DNA from: Flavobacterium sp. A45
GTDB lineage: Bacteria > Bacteroidota > Bacteroidia > Flavobacteriales > Flavobacteriaceae
Assembly (NCBI RefSeq): GCF_002001005.1
Contig: NZ_MUNX01000090.1
Coordinates: 1-64,000, forward strand
DNA length: 64,000 nt
Direction of reading: 5' to 3'
Shown: one piece after another, positions 16,192-25,724 of the stretch
How positions within the stretch are numbered: position 1 is the stretch's first letter
How the letters are laid out: every line of letters begins with the position of its first letter
Notes under the pieces: generated by a model
The model's input: only the letters and a program-made list of their open reading frames with translations
What the model was told of the DNA's origin: nothing
Database searches by the model: none
Program-made: the position numbers and the translations under genes

Positions 16192-17502
16192 ATGTTAGAA
16201 AAAAGTCGGAATCAATTATTGAAAATTGTCAAAAACTCCTTTGTCCAACAAAGCTTTGTGACTTTGATTTTGAGAATTTTTGGCGTAATAACATTATTTG
16301 GATTCACAGTTTTTCTAACCAAAACCTATCCTCCAAAAATTGTCGGGCAATATGATTTTGTCCGTTCGTTTCTTCTGGTGGTTGGTAGTGTATGTTTGTT
16401 AGGATGTGACCAGTCGATATTATATTTTAAAGGCAGAATTAACAGCTCAGATTCTTTGGAGGGAATTAAGAAAGTCTATGTCAAAATGGTTGTCTTGTTG
16501 CTGTTGATGTCCATTTTGGTTCTTTTTATTTTTTGGAATATCGACGAAGAATTTGTAAATAATTATTTTTCTGATGGGAGAGTTTACGATGTTCTTTTGA
16601 AGGCAATAATGATTTTGTTCTTTTATGGATTAACAACTTTGAACACGGAAGTTTTTCGGGCATTGGATCATTTTTATGTTGCTGAACTTTTTAGAAACAC
16701 AATTAAATATATTCCATTGATAGTTGGGGCAATTTTGCTTTATTCTTTTGGTTTAGAAACCTATTTGGTTGCCGTTTTCTTGATAGGTTTTGTTCTTCTT
16801 TCGATTATAACAACCATTCTCGTTTTCTATTATTTTAGCAAAGCTAAAATTGAAAATGAGATTACAAATTTCACTTATAAAGAAATATTCACTAAATCAT
16901 ATCCAATCGCTATTAGTGGTATGGCCTTGTTTTTATTAATGAGTTTTGATATTCTTTTTTTAAAAAAGTATAGGGATGATGCTACCGTTGCATTTTATTC
17001 GGTGGCGGTAAAATTAATGACCATTCTTTCGATGGTAATCATCACGGTTAATATTACGGTTTCAAGTAAAATTTCGGAATATTTTTTTAGCCAAAGCAAA
17101 GCAGATTTGATTAAAACAGTTCGTCATGGCTCACGTTTAATATTCTTTTTGACTTTTCCGGCAATGCTCATAATATTTTCATTTCCTGAGTATATTTTAG
17201 GTTTTTTTGGAAAAGGATACACGGCGGCCAAAGACGCTTTGCTTATTTTAATTATTGGTCAAGGAATTTGTTCTGCTTTTGGAACGGCACCCGTTTATTT
17301 GAACATGACAGGCAGGCAACATGTTTTTCAAATTATATTGGTAATTGCTGTGCTCATTAATTTTATTTTGAATAGGTTATTAATACCAGAGTATGGCATG
17401 ACTGGAGCTGCAACTGCATTTGTAGTTAGTTCCATTTTTTGGAATAGTATATCGGCTGTTGTTATTTATAAAAAGGATAAAGTGAATGTTTTTTTGAATT
17501 AG
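16192..17502 (+). CDS. Polysaccharide flippase (Wzx-like)
   Basis: A 436-residue integral membrane protein with about 12 hydrophobic segments, of the MATE/MVF flippase superfamily. The N-terminus (SFVTLILRIFGVITLFGFTVFL then KIVGQYDFVRS) matches the oligosaccharide-flippase pattern. It is expected to move lipid-linked repeat units across the inner membrane. It sits between the Wzz-like protein and a glycosyltransferase, with 9 bases to the latter. A second flippase lies at 47182. Confidence 0.85.
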   Translation: MLEKSRNQLLKIVKNSFVQQSFVTLILRIFGVITLFGFTVFLTKTYPPKIVGQYDFVRSFLLVVGSVCLLGCDQSILYFKGRINSSDSLEGIKKVYVKMVVLLLLMSILVLFIFWNIDEEFVNNYFSDGRVYDVLLKAIMILFFYGLTTLNTEVFRALDHFYVAELFRNTIKYIPLIVGAILLYSFGLETYLVAVFLIGFVLLSIITTILVFYYFSKAKIENEITNFTYKEIFTKSYPIAISGMALFLLMSFDILFLKKYRDDATVAFYSVAVKLMTILSMVIITVNITVSSKISEYFFSQSKADLIKTVRHGSRLIFFLTFPAMLIIFSFPEYILGFFGKGYTAAKDALLILIIGQGICSAFGTAPVYLNMTGRQHVFQIILVIAVLINFILNRLLIPEYGMTGAATAFVVSSIFWNSISAVVIYKKDKVNVFLN

Positions 17503-17511
17503 AAATTAAGA

Positions 17512-18600
17512 ATGAAAATAGTTCATATCATAAACAGTTTAGCATCAGGAGGCGCCGAGAAATTACTCTTGGACACGTTGCCTATTTATAAAGAAAAAGG
17601 AATTGTAGTCGACCTATTGGTGTTGAATGGTACTTCAAGTCCTTTTATGCAAGCATTAAAAGAAACAGCTTGTTGTTCGATTTATTCATTAGGTTTAAAT
17701 TCTGTCTATAATCCGATACAGGTTTTTAAATTGATTCCTTTTTTGAAAAAATATGAAATTGCTCACGTACATTTATTCCCCACTCAATATTGGGTTGTTT
17801 TGGCAAAGTTGTTGTCTTTTTCTAAAATTAAATTGATCCTGACAGAACACAACTCGACAAATCCAAGATTAGAGAATCGATTCATTGCAGTACTTGACAG
17901 ACTTTTTTATCGATTTTATGATAAAGTGATATGTGTCTCAAATGAAATTTCCAACACATTTAAAAATTACACAGGAATAAGAGAATCCAAATTTGTTGTA
18001 ATTGAAAACGGAATTGATTTGATAAAAATCCATGAGGCAAAGCCTTATTTTAAAAATGAAATATCGAATCTTTTTAGTGCAAAAGATTTTATAATGATAC
18101 AAGTGGCACGATTTGACAAGCAAAAAGACCAGGAAACCGTAATCCATTCCTTAACGTATTTGCGCGAAAATGTAAAGCTTATTTTAGTGGGCGAAGGCGT
18201 TTTTAAAACAAAGTGTCGGGAGTTGGTTCAAGAACTGAAATTGCAAGAACGAGTTTTGTTTTTAGGACAAAGAATGGATGTCCCCCAATTATTAAAAACA
18301 GCTGATGTGGTTGTTTTATCCTCAAGATATGAAGGTCTATCTTTGTCCAGTATTGAAGGAATGGCATCTGGAAAACCATTTGTTGCTTCTGATGTACCCG
18401 GTTTACAGGAAATTGTTTCCGGTGCCGGTATTTTATTTAAACAAGGTGATGCCAAAGAATTAGCCAATACAATCGAAAGATTATTAACAGACGAGGTTTA
18501 TTACCAAGAAACCGTAAATTCCTGTTTGAAAAGATCGGAACAATTCGAGATACAATTAATGGTTGAGAAACACATACATTTGTATCAAACAATAGTATAA
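17512..18600 (+). CDS. Glycosyltransferase family 4
   Basis: A 362-residue GT-B enzyme. The N-terminal domain opens with IVHIINSLASGGAEKLL, and the C-terminal nucleotide-sugar domain shows QVARFDKQKDQETVIHSL, LVGEG and SSRYEGLSLSSIEGMASGKP (about residues 265-284), the EGLxxxxxE retaining signature. It likely adds one sugar to the repeat unit on the cytoplasmic face. Donor and linkage cannot be read from sequence. Only two bases separate it from the next gene. Confidence 0.88.
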   Translation: MKIVHIINSLASGGAEKLLLDTLPIYKEKGIVVDLLVLNGTSSPFMQALKETACCSIYSLGLNSVYNPIQVFKLIPFLKKYEIAHVHLFPTQYWVVLAKLLSFSKIKLILTEHNSTNPRLENRFIAVLDRLFYRFYDKVICVSNEISNTFKNYTGIRESKFVVIENGIDLIKIHEAKPYFKNEISNLFSAKDFIMIQVARFDKQKDQETVIHSLTYLRENVKLILVGEGVFKTKCRELVQELKLQERVLFLGQRMDVPQLLKTADVVVLSSRYEGLSLSSIEGMASGKPFVASDVPGLQEIVSGAGILFKQGDAKELANTIERLLTDEVYYQETVNSCLKRSEQFEIQLMVEKHIHLYQTIV

Positions 18601-18602
18601 TT

Positions 18603-19667
18603 ATGCAAATGTTAATCAAAAGGAGTACGGCAACTTTTATTGTATTATTTATACTTAATTTATTGGTTACTGTTTTGGTATTCTATGTATTGCCGAAACG
18701 TTTTTTTTATGATGCAGTTACTATTGCACTTGACAAAGGCAACGAAATAGGCTTTATTGGAAGTTATCCGCTTACTATTTTATTTTATAAAATAACAGGC
18801 TTGCGCTATTTGCCTTTTCCGATAGTTGGATTGATACAGTTTCCTATTTTGATGTATGTTTTATATAAAATTGGGATTCCTACTGATTTTGAGAAACTAA
18901 ACATTAAAAATGTGATTGTTTATTTGGGAATTCTTATGATAGCCATTTTTATGTCGATGCCTTCCAAAGAATTTATTACCTATTTGTATGTTTCTCTGGT
19001 TGTTTTTTTATTTCTAAACAAAAGAATTTCATTTCGCACAGCGCTTTTTTCATCCCTGTTTTTACTGGCTGTTTTCGGTGTTTTTTATAGACCCTATTTT
19101 TTCTTGATTCCGATTATTGCGATTGGGATGTATGGAGCGAGTTTGGTAAATTTTAAGAGCAGGACGTTAACAGTTATTTTTTTCGGATTAGTAATTGCCA
19201 CATTTTTATCATTATGTTATGGAGTTGTTTCTGGACATTTTTTCTCGGAAGTCAGCAGAGAAGTCGTTAACAGTTCGAGATTAGGTTCTGCAGATGCTAA
19301 TTCCATTATTGTGTCACCAATAAAACCAGATACTTGGTATGGAGAAACTGTAGGTATTGTATATGGTTTTTTCTCGGTGAATATACCGGTCAATGGTCTG
19401 AAGCATATTTTTTCTCCTCAAATATTGCTTTTTGTGATTTGGCAGCTTTTTCTGTTTTACATTCTGCTTGTGAGATTTTCGAGATGTATTCAAGCGAGAG
19501 ATAAAAATAAAAATGAACTTTGGATTTTACTTATTTTGTTTGCTTTTTTTATTGTTCAAGGTGTTTTCGAGCCCGATTTGGGATCAGCTGTTCGACATAA
19601 AATAGGTGTTTTCCCTCTAATTTATTATGCATTATATTATGACCATTTCAGAAAAAAACTTCAATAA
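18603..19667 (+). CDS. Polytopic membrane protein of the polysaccharide cluster
   Basis: A 354-residue protein with about ten hydrophobic segments and no domain I can name with confidence. Its position between a glycosyltransferase and an O-antigen ligase-like gene, together with the many helices, suggests a polymerase (Wzy-like) or other polysaccharide-membrane role. A second ATG at 18609 is possible. The 3' end overlaps the next gene by 29-41 bases, indicating translational coupling. Confidence 0.5.
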   Translation: MQMLIKRSTATFIVLFILNLLVTVLVFYVLPKRFFYDAVTIALDKGNEIGFIGSYPLTILFYKITGLRYLPFPIVGLIQFPILMYVLYKIGIPTDFEKLNIKNVIVYLGILMIAIFMSMPSKEFITYLYVSLVVFLFLNKRISFRTALFSSLFLLAVFGVFYRPYFFLIPIIAIGMYGASLVNFKSRTLTVIFFGLVIATFLSLCYGVVSGHFFSEVSREVVNSSRLGSADANSIIVSPIKPDTWYGETVGIVYGFFSVNIPVNGLKHIFSPQILLFVIWQLFLFYILLVRFSRCIQARDKNKNELWILLILFAFFIVQGVFEPDLGSAVRHKIGVFPLIYYALYYDHFRKKLQ

Positions 19668-20934
19668 AATATTTAACTATTTTCTGGGATTGATTGCCAT
19701 TGCAATGATATTCAGGAAACCCTGTACTTTATTGATTGTACTTTTTGCAATATTCAATTTATTATCCATAAAAAAACTGAATTTTTCCAAGCAATCTTTA
19801 GTTTTAGTATTCCTTATTGCATCTCCATTACTATTGGAAATTATCATGTTTTGGAACAATGATTATTTTGGTAAAGGCTTAAAATCATTAGAAAAATACA
19901 GTTCTCTCCTTATTTTTCCGTTATTTATTTTAGGAAATTATCAAAGGGTTCAATTTTTTAAAATTCTTAAATTTTATAGTGTTGCAACTACGGGAATTAT
20001 ACTTTTTTTCTTCATCCGATTTATTATTTTCTTCCCTGAATTGATTCATAAATATATAAACGGAAATGATTTATGGGAAATGGGATATGAGTTTTCAAAC
20101 AGTATTGGGATTCATGCACCGGCATTGAATATGCATTTAGCTTTTGTGTCGATCTGCTGTCTTTTTTTTGTTTTTAAATCTTTTCATCAAAAGGAAAAAT
20201 GGATTCTGAGATTGAGTAACATTATTCTCTTTATTCTCTCTTTTTTCTTCGTCCTTTTTGTAAACACTAGAATGGCTTTGTTTAATGTATTGATTGGCTT
20301 TGGTTTGATTTTTTTCGGAGAAGTAATGCGTAAATACAATTTAAAAAAAGTGATTGGAACGATGACTGTTTTAATGGTTGTATTGGGAGGAGTACTTTTT
20401 CTTTTTGTCCAAAGTAATCCTTATATGAAAGAGAAGTATTCTTCGGTGACTTTTGCTTATATGGATAAAGTAGGGAAACTGGACGAAATTGAGCATCCGG
20501 AATTTAAAGTATTTAATTCCCTTGTAACTCGTGTTTCTATTTGGAAATCAGGTTGGGAGCTTTCTGAAAAAAATCTTCTTTTTGGAGTTGGAGCTTCAGA
20601 TGGAAAGCCAGAATTAGTCAAATATTTTAAACAAACAAATCAGCTTTTTTTGGCAAAATATGAGTTTCCAACGCACAATCAATTCCTTGATTTTTTAATA
20701 AAATTTGGAATACTAGGCCCTTTGGTAGTGTTGCTTTATATTTTTACAATTGGCTATTTGGGGTTTAGTTTAAAAAATGCTGTGGTACTTTCTTTCTTCT
20801 TCCTTTTTTTTACGTCCAATCTTACTGATGATTTTTTGTTGCGTTTTGATGGCATTGCCTTTAGTGGATTGTGGATGGCAATTTTCGGGAGTTATTGGCT
20901 GCAACAAAAACTATTGTTGATAAAGAGCCGTTAG
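19639..20934 (+). CDS. O-antigen ligase/polymerase-family membrane protein
   Basis: A 431-residue membrane protein with about 10-12 helices and a large periplasmic loop near residues 260-345. The stretch GVGASDGKPELV then FPTHNQFLDFLIKFGILG matches the Wzy_C-type signature of O-antigen ligases and polymerases. An ATG at 19627 is also in frame; 19639 is chosen because it reduces the overlap with the previous gene. The last 24 bases overlap the end of the convergent glycosyltransferase. Confidence 0.75.
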   Translation: MTISEKNFNKIFNYFLGLIAIAMIFRKPCTLLIVLFAIFNLLSIKKLNFSKQSLVLVFLIASPLLLEIIMFWNNDYFGKGLKSLEKYSSLLIFPLFILGNYQRVQFFKILKFYSVATTGIILFFFIRFIIFFPELIHKYINGNDLWEMGYEFSNSIGIHAPALNMHLAFVSICCLFFVFKSFHQKEKWILRLSNIILFILSFFFVLFVNTRMALFNVLIGFGLIFFGEVMRKYNLKKVIGTMTVLMVVLGGVLFLFVQSNPYMKEKYSSVTFAYMDKVGKLDEIEHPEFKVFNSLVTRVSIWKSGWELSEKNLLFGVGASDGKPELVKYFKQTNQLFLAKYEFPTHNQFLDFLIKFGILGPLVVLLYIFTIGYLGFSLKNAVVLSFFFLFFTSNLTDDFLLRFDGIAFSGLWMAIFGSYWLQQKLLLIKSR

Positions 20935-21987
20935 GGCTTTAAAATTTTTGTTTTTATCAAATAAATCATGACATCTTTTATAGGCATTATCGCCAAATTG
21001 ATTCCGGATTTTGTCGTCTTTTAATAATTCCAAGTAGCTATCTAGTTCTTCAATTTCATTAAAAAGAAAACCAGTTTCGTTTGGAACAACAACGTCTTTA
21101 TTACCAATAATATTGGTTGCCAGAACGGGCTTTTTCATTGCCATTGCTTCCAAAACGGCAATAGGTAGTCCTTCCCAAAGAGAAGTTTGGATGTAAATAT
21201 CTATGGCATTGAGTTGTTTCAGAGCATCATTTCTATCCATGAACCAACCCGTAATTTTTATATTTGGAGCAGTTAATTCACAATTTAATTCTCCATCTCC
21301 AATCCAAACAAAATTAAAATCAGGAAATCGCAATGCAATAGCATTGAATAGTTTTGGGTTTCTTGCAGTGGTTATTCTCGCGACAATACCAATTGTTAAT
21401 GTTTGATTTTGGTGTTTTGTGGAATGTTGACAGACGTCTTCAATATTGATGCCGTTTCTTATCAAATATGACTTTCCTATTTTTTTTGCTATTTCATATT
21501 CAGTGTCTCCACAGGCAATTGTTATACCTCCGAATAATTGCTGAAAACTCTTTTCAATGAGCCAGTATATTTTTTTGGTCAAATTTGAAATATCAGTTCT
21601 CAGAAAAGAATAGCCATGTGGAGTGTAAAATAGTTGTATTCTTTTGAATAATAAAAAACAAGCAATTCTTCCTAAAACACCAGCCTTTGAAGAGTGAAGA
21701 TGAATGACATCCGGATTTAATTTTTGAAGTTCTTTTCGTAAATGAAGAATGGATTTGAAATCTTGAATTGGTGAAAATTCGCGAACCATATCTACTTTTA
21801 TCAGCGATACCCCTTTTGAAAATTCGGATTCAATTTTTTTAGGATCTATTTCTTTACGATTTCCACTATATATAATGGTAGTTGATAGTTTATTTGTTAT
21901 TTCATCATCTCCAAAATAATAGGACAAGTCCTTGAAATAAGTATAAACGCCTCCTCCTAATGCTTCAATTACATGGACAACTTTCAA
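20911..21987 (-). CDS. Glycosyltransferase family 4 (inverted within the cluster)
   Basis: A 358-residue GT-B enzyme. KVVHVIEALGGGVYTYFKDL at the N-terminus, DVIHLHSSKAGVLGR, and in the C-terminal domain GIVARITTARNPKLFNAI and SLWEGLPIAVLEAMAMKKP mark the family. It is the only minus-strand gene between two plus-strand blocks and overlaps the convergent ligase-like gene by 24 bases at their 3' ends, so any terminator is embedded in coding sequence. It is divergent from the UDP-glucuronate decarboxylase gene. Confidence 0.88.
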   Translation of the reverse strand: MKVVHVIEALGGGVYTYFKDLSYYFGDDEITNKLSTTIIYSGNRKEIDPKKIESEFSKGVSLIKVDMVREFSPIQDFKSILHLRKELQKLNPDVIHLHSSKAGVLGRIACFLLFKRIQLFYTPHGYSFLRTDISNLTKKIYWLIEKSFQQLFGGITIACGDTEYEIAKKIGKSYLIRNGINIEDVCQHSTKHQNQTLTIGIVARITTARNPKLFNAIALRFPDFNFVWIGDGELNCELTAPNIKITGWFMDRNDALKQLNAIDIYIQTSLWEGLPIAVLEAMAMKKPVLATNIIGNKDVVVPNETGFLFNEIEELDSYLELLKDDKIRNQFGDNAYKRCHDLFDKNKNFKALTALYQQ

Positions 21988-22156
21988 AATGGCTGATTTT
22001 TATTGGAACAAAAATAGTTTAAAGTTGATTAAATAAACATTTTTGGTTGAAAGATCGGTTTTAAAAAAATGCATCTGTGCATCTTAGGTTGTTTATAAAT
22101 TGATGGGTTTACTCTGTAATCATTCCCCTTTAAATTTAAAAGGGAAAATATTTTAG

Positions 22157-22164
22157 TACATTTG
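22157..22164 (+). promoter_or_regulatory. -7 promoter box for the UDP-xylose synthase gene
   Basis: TACATTTG matches TAnnTTTG, 41 bases before the ATG. A near-palindromic CCCTTTAAATTTAAAAGGG lies just upstream at 22127-22145, about where a -33 element would be. Confidence 0.55.
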
Positions 22165-22204
22165 TGCATATTACAAAAGTTAATTACAGTAGTATATATC
22201 GACT

Positions 22205-23188
22205 ATGAAAAGAATACTCATCACAGGAGCAGCAGGATTTTTAGGATCTCATTTATGCGATCGTTTTATTAAAGAAGGTTATCATGTTATAGGAATGGAT
22301 AACCTTATCACGGGTGATTTAAAAAACATAGAACATTTGTTCAAATTAGAGCATTTTGAGTTTTATCATCATGACATTACCAAGTTTGTGCATGTTCCAG
22401 GACAACTGGACTATATTCTACATTTTGCTTCGCCGGCAAGTCCTATAGATTATTTAAAAATCCCGATTCAAACCCTAAAAGTGGGTTCGTTGGGAACACA
22501 TAATTTGTTAGGTCTGGCAAGAGTAAAAAAAGCAAGAATCCTTATAGCTTCAACATCTGAGGTGTATGGAGATCCTTTGGTTCACCCACAAACTGAAGAA
22601 TATTACGGAAATGTAAACACGATTGGACCAAGAGGAGTTTATGACGAGGCCAAACGTTTTCAGGAATCCATCACAATGGCGTACCATACTTTTCATGGTG
22701 TAGAAACCCGAATTGTTCGAATTTTTAATACGTATGGACCAAGAATGCGTCTCAATGATGGTCGCGTTATTCCAGCTTTTATTGGCCAAGCCATTCGTGG
22801 AGAAGATTTAACCATCTTTGGAGACGGAATGCAAACCCGTTCTTTTTGTTATGTAGATGATCAGGTAGAAGGAATTTTCAGATTATTGCATTCAGATTAT
22901 GTATTACCCGTGAATATTGGTAACCCTGATGAAATCACCATCAAAGATTTTGCTGAGGAGATTATAAAATTAACTGGAACTAACCAAAAAGTAGTTTACC
23001 ATCCATTACCTATAAATGACCCATTGCAGCGCCAACCTGACACTACTAAAGCGAAAGAGTTACTAGGCTGGGAGGCAAAAGTAAATCGTGCTGAAGGGAT
23101 GAAAATTACATACGATTATTTTAAATCATTGTCCAAAGAAGAACTTTCTAAAGAGGAGCATAAAGATTTTTCTAAGTATATTAATTAG
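22205..23188 (+). CDS. UDP-glucuronate decarboxylase (UDP-xylose synthase)
   Basis: A 327-residue extended short-chain dehydrogenase. The NAD-binding [12 protein letters not shown] is at residues 8-19. SPASPIDYL, the catalytic TSEVYGDP and the YDEAKR dyad (Tyr and Lys of YxxxK), [13 protein letters not shown] and [13 protein letters not shown] are hallmarks of the UXS subgroup, which converts UDP-glucuronate to UDP-xylose. The product would feed pentose into the surface polysaccharide. It has its own promoter and is followed after 2 bases by the sugar transferase. Confidence 0.88.
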   Translation: MKRILITGAAGFLGSHLCDRFIKEGYHVIGMDNLITGDLKNIEHLFKLEHFEFYHHDITKFVHVPGQLDYILHFASPASPIDYLKIPIQTLKVGSLGTHNLLGLARVKKARILIASTSEVYGDPLVHPQTEEYYGNVNTIGPRGVYDEAKRFQESITMAYHTFHGVETRIVRIFNTYGPRMRLNDGRVIPAFIGQAIRGEDLTIFGDGMQTRSFCYVDDQVEGIFRLLHSDYVLPVNIGNPDEITIKDFAEEIIKLTGTNQKVVYHPLPINDPLQRQPDTTKAKELLGWEAKVNRAEGMKITYDYFKSLSKEELSKEEHKDFSKYIN

Positions 23189-23190
23189 TA

Positions 23191-24543
23191 GTGAAAACTA
23201 AAACCGGAAGATATTCAGGCTATATTCGCCCTTTTTCACGCATATTAGATTTGGTTATCATCAATTTTTTTGCAGCGTATTTTTCCGGTATACCTGTTTT
23301 TCATGATTTTTATGCTTTGTTCATCAGTAGTGCGTGGTTTGTTATTTCTTGGAATTTAGGTTTTTACGAAGTCTATCGCTATACCAAAGTAATTGCCATT
23401 TTGAACTGTACTTTGAAGCAGACCATCGCTTTTATAACTTGTTGTTTAGCGCTTGCTTATTTTTATCCTGAAAGAAATAGTTTGTCTGAAATAGCATCAT
23501 TTGCGACAGTCTCTATAGCCTTAATTCTTGGTTTTAAACTATTTATTTATTTTTTTCTAAGAAAATACAGAATCCTATTTGGTGGTAATTTTAGAAGAGT
23601 AGTACTTGTTGGTAAGGAAAAAAGCATTAAGCCTTTGCAGAATTTTTTTGAGGAAAATCCGGATTACGGTTATAAATTATTAAAAATAGTTGATTTAGAA
23701 AATGATAAATCCGAGTTCTTGAACGAAAGTTTTTCTTTTATTTTAGACAATAAAATAGATGAAATTTATTGTTCTCTGACAGATTTGACCAGCAAGCAAG
23801 TGGAAGAATTTATATTTTTTTCCGACAATAATTTGAAAACACTTAAGTTTATTCCAGACCAAAAACAATTACTGTCTTTAAATACTGTTTTTGAATATTA
23901 CGACTATATTCCAGTAATTTCTCAAAGAACAATTTCGTTAGACGAATCTTTGCACAAATTTATCAAGCGCATTTTTGACATTGTTTTTTCAATACTAATT
24001 ATAGTTGGAGTATTATCGTGGTTGATCCCTATTTTGGCAATTATTATAAAAATCGATTCCAAAGGGACTTTGTTTTTTGTACAAAAAAGGAATGGCTTGA
24101 ATAACAGGGAATTTAATTGTTTTAAGTTCCGATCTATGGAAATTAATGAATTGGCAGATATTGAACAGGTATCTAAAAATGATTCAAGAATTACAAGAGT
24201 TGGTAAGTTCATCCGTAAAACAAGTATCGATGAATTGCCACAATTTTTCAATGTTCTGTTGGGAGATATGTCGGTTGTGGGGCCAAGACCGCACATGGTA
24301 AGCCATACCAATATGTATGCCGAACGGATTGATAAATTTATGGTGCGTCATTTTATAAAGCCAGGTATAACCGGTTTGGCTCAAACCAAAGGGTTTAGAG
24401 GAGAAGTTGAAAACGACAAAGACATTATAAACAGGGTGCGGTATGATATTTTTTATATCGAAAAATGGTCATTGTTGTTGGACTTGAAAATCATTTTAAT
24501 TACCATTTATAATACTTTAAAAGGGGACAGGAAAGCGTATTAA
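23191..24543 (+). CDS. Polyprenyl glycosylphosphotransferase (initiating sugar transferase)
   Basis: A 450-residue membrane enzyme of the WcaJ/PssY type. The N-terminal half has about four hydrophobic helices and a nucleotide-binding-like middle domain. The C-terminal catalytic domain shows KRIFDIVFS, FFVQKRNG, CFKFRSM, RKTSIDELPQFFNVLLGDMS and VGPRP. It transfers the first sugar phosphate to undecaprenyl phosphate, starting the repeat unit. The GTG start two bases after the preceding stop is used; no in-frame ATG lies near it. The last 4 bases overlap a convergent glycosyltransferase. Confidence 0.9.
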   Translation: MKTKTGRYSGYIRPFSRILDLVIINFFAAYFSGIPVFHDFYALFISSAWFVISWNLGFYEVYRYTKVIAILNCTLKQTIAFITCCLALAYFYPERNSLSEIASFATVSIALILGFKLFIYFFLRKYRILFGGNFRRVVLVGKEKSIKPLQNFFEENPDYGYKLLKIVDLENDKSEFLNESFSFILDNKIDEIYCSLTDLTSKQVEEFIFFSDNNLKTLKFIPDQKQLLSLNTVFEYYDYIPVISQRTISLDESLHKFIKRIFDIVFSILIIVGVLSWLIPILAIIIKIDSKGTLFFVQKRNGLNNREFNCFKFRSMEINELADIEQVSKNDSRITRVGKFIRKTSIDELPQFFNVLLGDMSVVGPRPHMVSHTNMYAERIDKFMVRHFIKPGITGLAQTKGFRGEVENDKDIINRVRYDIFYIEKWSLLLDLKIILITIYNTLKGDRKAY

Positions 24544-25724
24544 AATACATTTTTTTGGATTAAATCTTTAATTTGGAAATCGAGATCAAAATGATTTTCG
24601 GCATAATCAAAAACTTGTTTTTTCATCATTTGAATAGGCTCTTTTCCTGTTTTTGAGATTTCGATTAAAGTAGTATTTAAGCTTTCGAAATTTCCTACCT
24701 GAGCAACCCAGCCTAAATTGTTTTCTTTCACGATTGTTTCACCTTCACCTCCACCAAAATAAAGTACAGGGAATCCCAATGCACCATATTCGAATATTTT
24801 TGAAGGAACAGAGCCGTAAATTCTGGTTTTCAGAGGAACAATAGCAATATCAAAAGTTTTTATTTTTTCGTGTAGAATATGACGTTCCAGCATTCCGTGA
24901 AAATATATTTTTTTCTCTGGGTTTTGTTTAATTAAATCTTCGATTTGTGATTTTTCTGCACCATCGCCAAAAATGTGCAATTCAATGTCTACATTTTGTA
25001 ATTCAATTTGTTGACATAATTCCAAAACACCCTGCGCTACGCCAAGTAATCCTGCGTAAAAGAGTTTAATGGGGTCATTTACATGGGTTGCAAAATGCAT
25101 TTCAGCAGTTTGATGTTCGGGAAAATTGCGGTACAAATGACAATTTTTTTCTGGAAAAGAGGAATGGATGTGAGTAATAATTTCGTTGGATTGACCAAAT
25201 ATTAAAGTTGCTTTTGAGTAGATAAATCGTTCAAAAAACAAAGAAACTTTATGCGAAAAACTACCAGATCTCAAGGCTTTCAATTCAATGGCTGCCAAAG
25301 GCCATAAGTCAGAAACATTCAATATTATTTTTTTCCGCAATAGCGAAAGTGTTAAAACTGATACAAACGATAATAACAAAGGAGGCGATTGAACGATAAC
25401 TTTATGGGGTGTTTTTTTTAACACTAAATAGAGAAAAAGCATGGAAGAAAAAGACAAAACAGAGAGTGTTCTTTTAAAAATGTTTTTGCTGACACTCGGA
25501 TAAATCCAAAGTCGTTTTACGGTAATATCCTGAAGATTTTCTGTTACTGAAAACTTTCCTTTGTATTCAGGAAATAATTCACCTTTTGGGTAATTCCCCA
25601 GCGGACAAAGAACGGAAACTTTGTAATTGTTTTGATTCAATTTCAGCGCCAATTGTTCAATTCTATTGGCAGCAGCCCCTTTTTCTGGTGGGTAATAATT
25701 CGATATGATTAGAATTTCTTCCAT
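24540..25724 (-). CDS. Glycosyltransferase family 4 (WbuB-like)
   Basis: A 394-residue GT-B enzyme. The N-terminus ILIISNYYPPEKGAAANRIE and the middle ILNVSDLWPLAAIEL are typical of the WbuB/capsular fucosamine-type transferases. The C-terminal domain carries LFYAGLLGVAQG and FEYGALGFPVLYFG. Its start codon overlaps the stop of the 2-epimerase gene (TAATG), so it is the last gene of the higB-higA-capK-wecB chain. The final bases overlap the convergent sugar transferase. Confidence 0.85.
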   Translation of the reverse strand: MEEILIISNYYPPEKGAAANRIEQLALKLNQNNYKVSVLCPLGNYPKGELFPEYKGKFSVTENLQDITVKRLWIYPSVSKNIFKRTLSVLSFSSMLFLYLVLKKTPHKVIVQSPPLLLSFVSVLTLSLLRKKIILNVSDLWPLAAIELKALRSGSFSHKVSLFFERFIYSKATLIFGQSNEIITHIHSSFPEKNCHLYRNFPEHQTAEMHFATHVNDPIKLFYAGLLGVAQGVLELCQQIELQNVDIELHIFGDGAEKSQIEDLIKQNPEKKIYFHGMLERHILHEKIKTFDIAIVPLKTRIYGSVPSKIFEYGALGFPVLYFGGGEGETIVKENNLGWVAQVGNFESLNTTLIEISKTGKEPIQMMKKQVFDYAENHFDLDFQIKDLIQKNVF

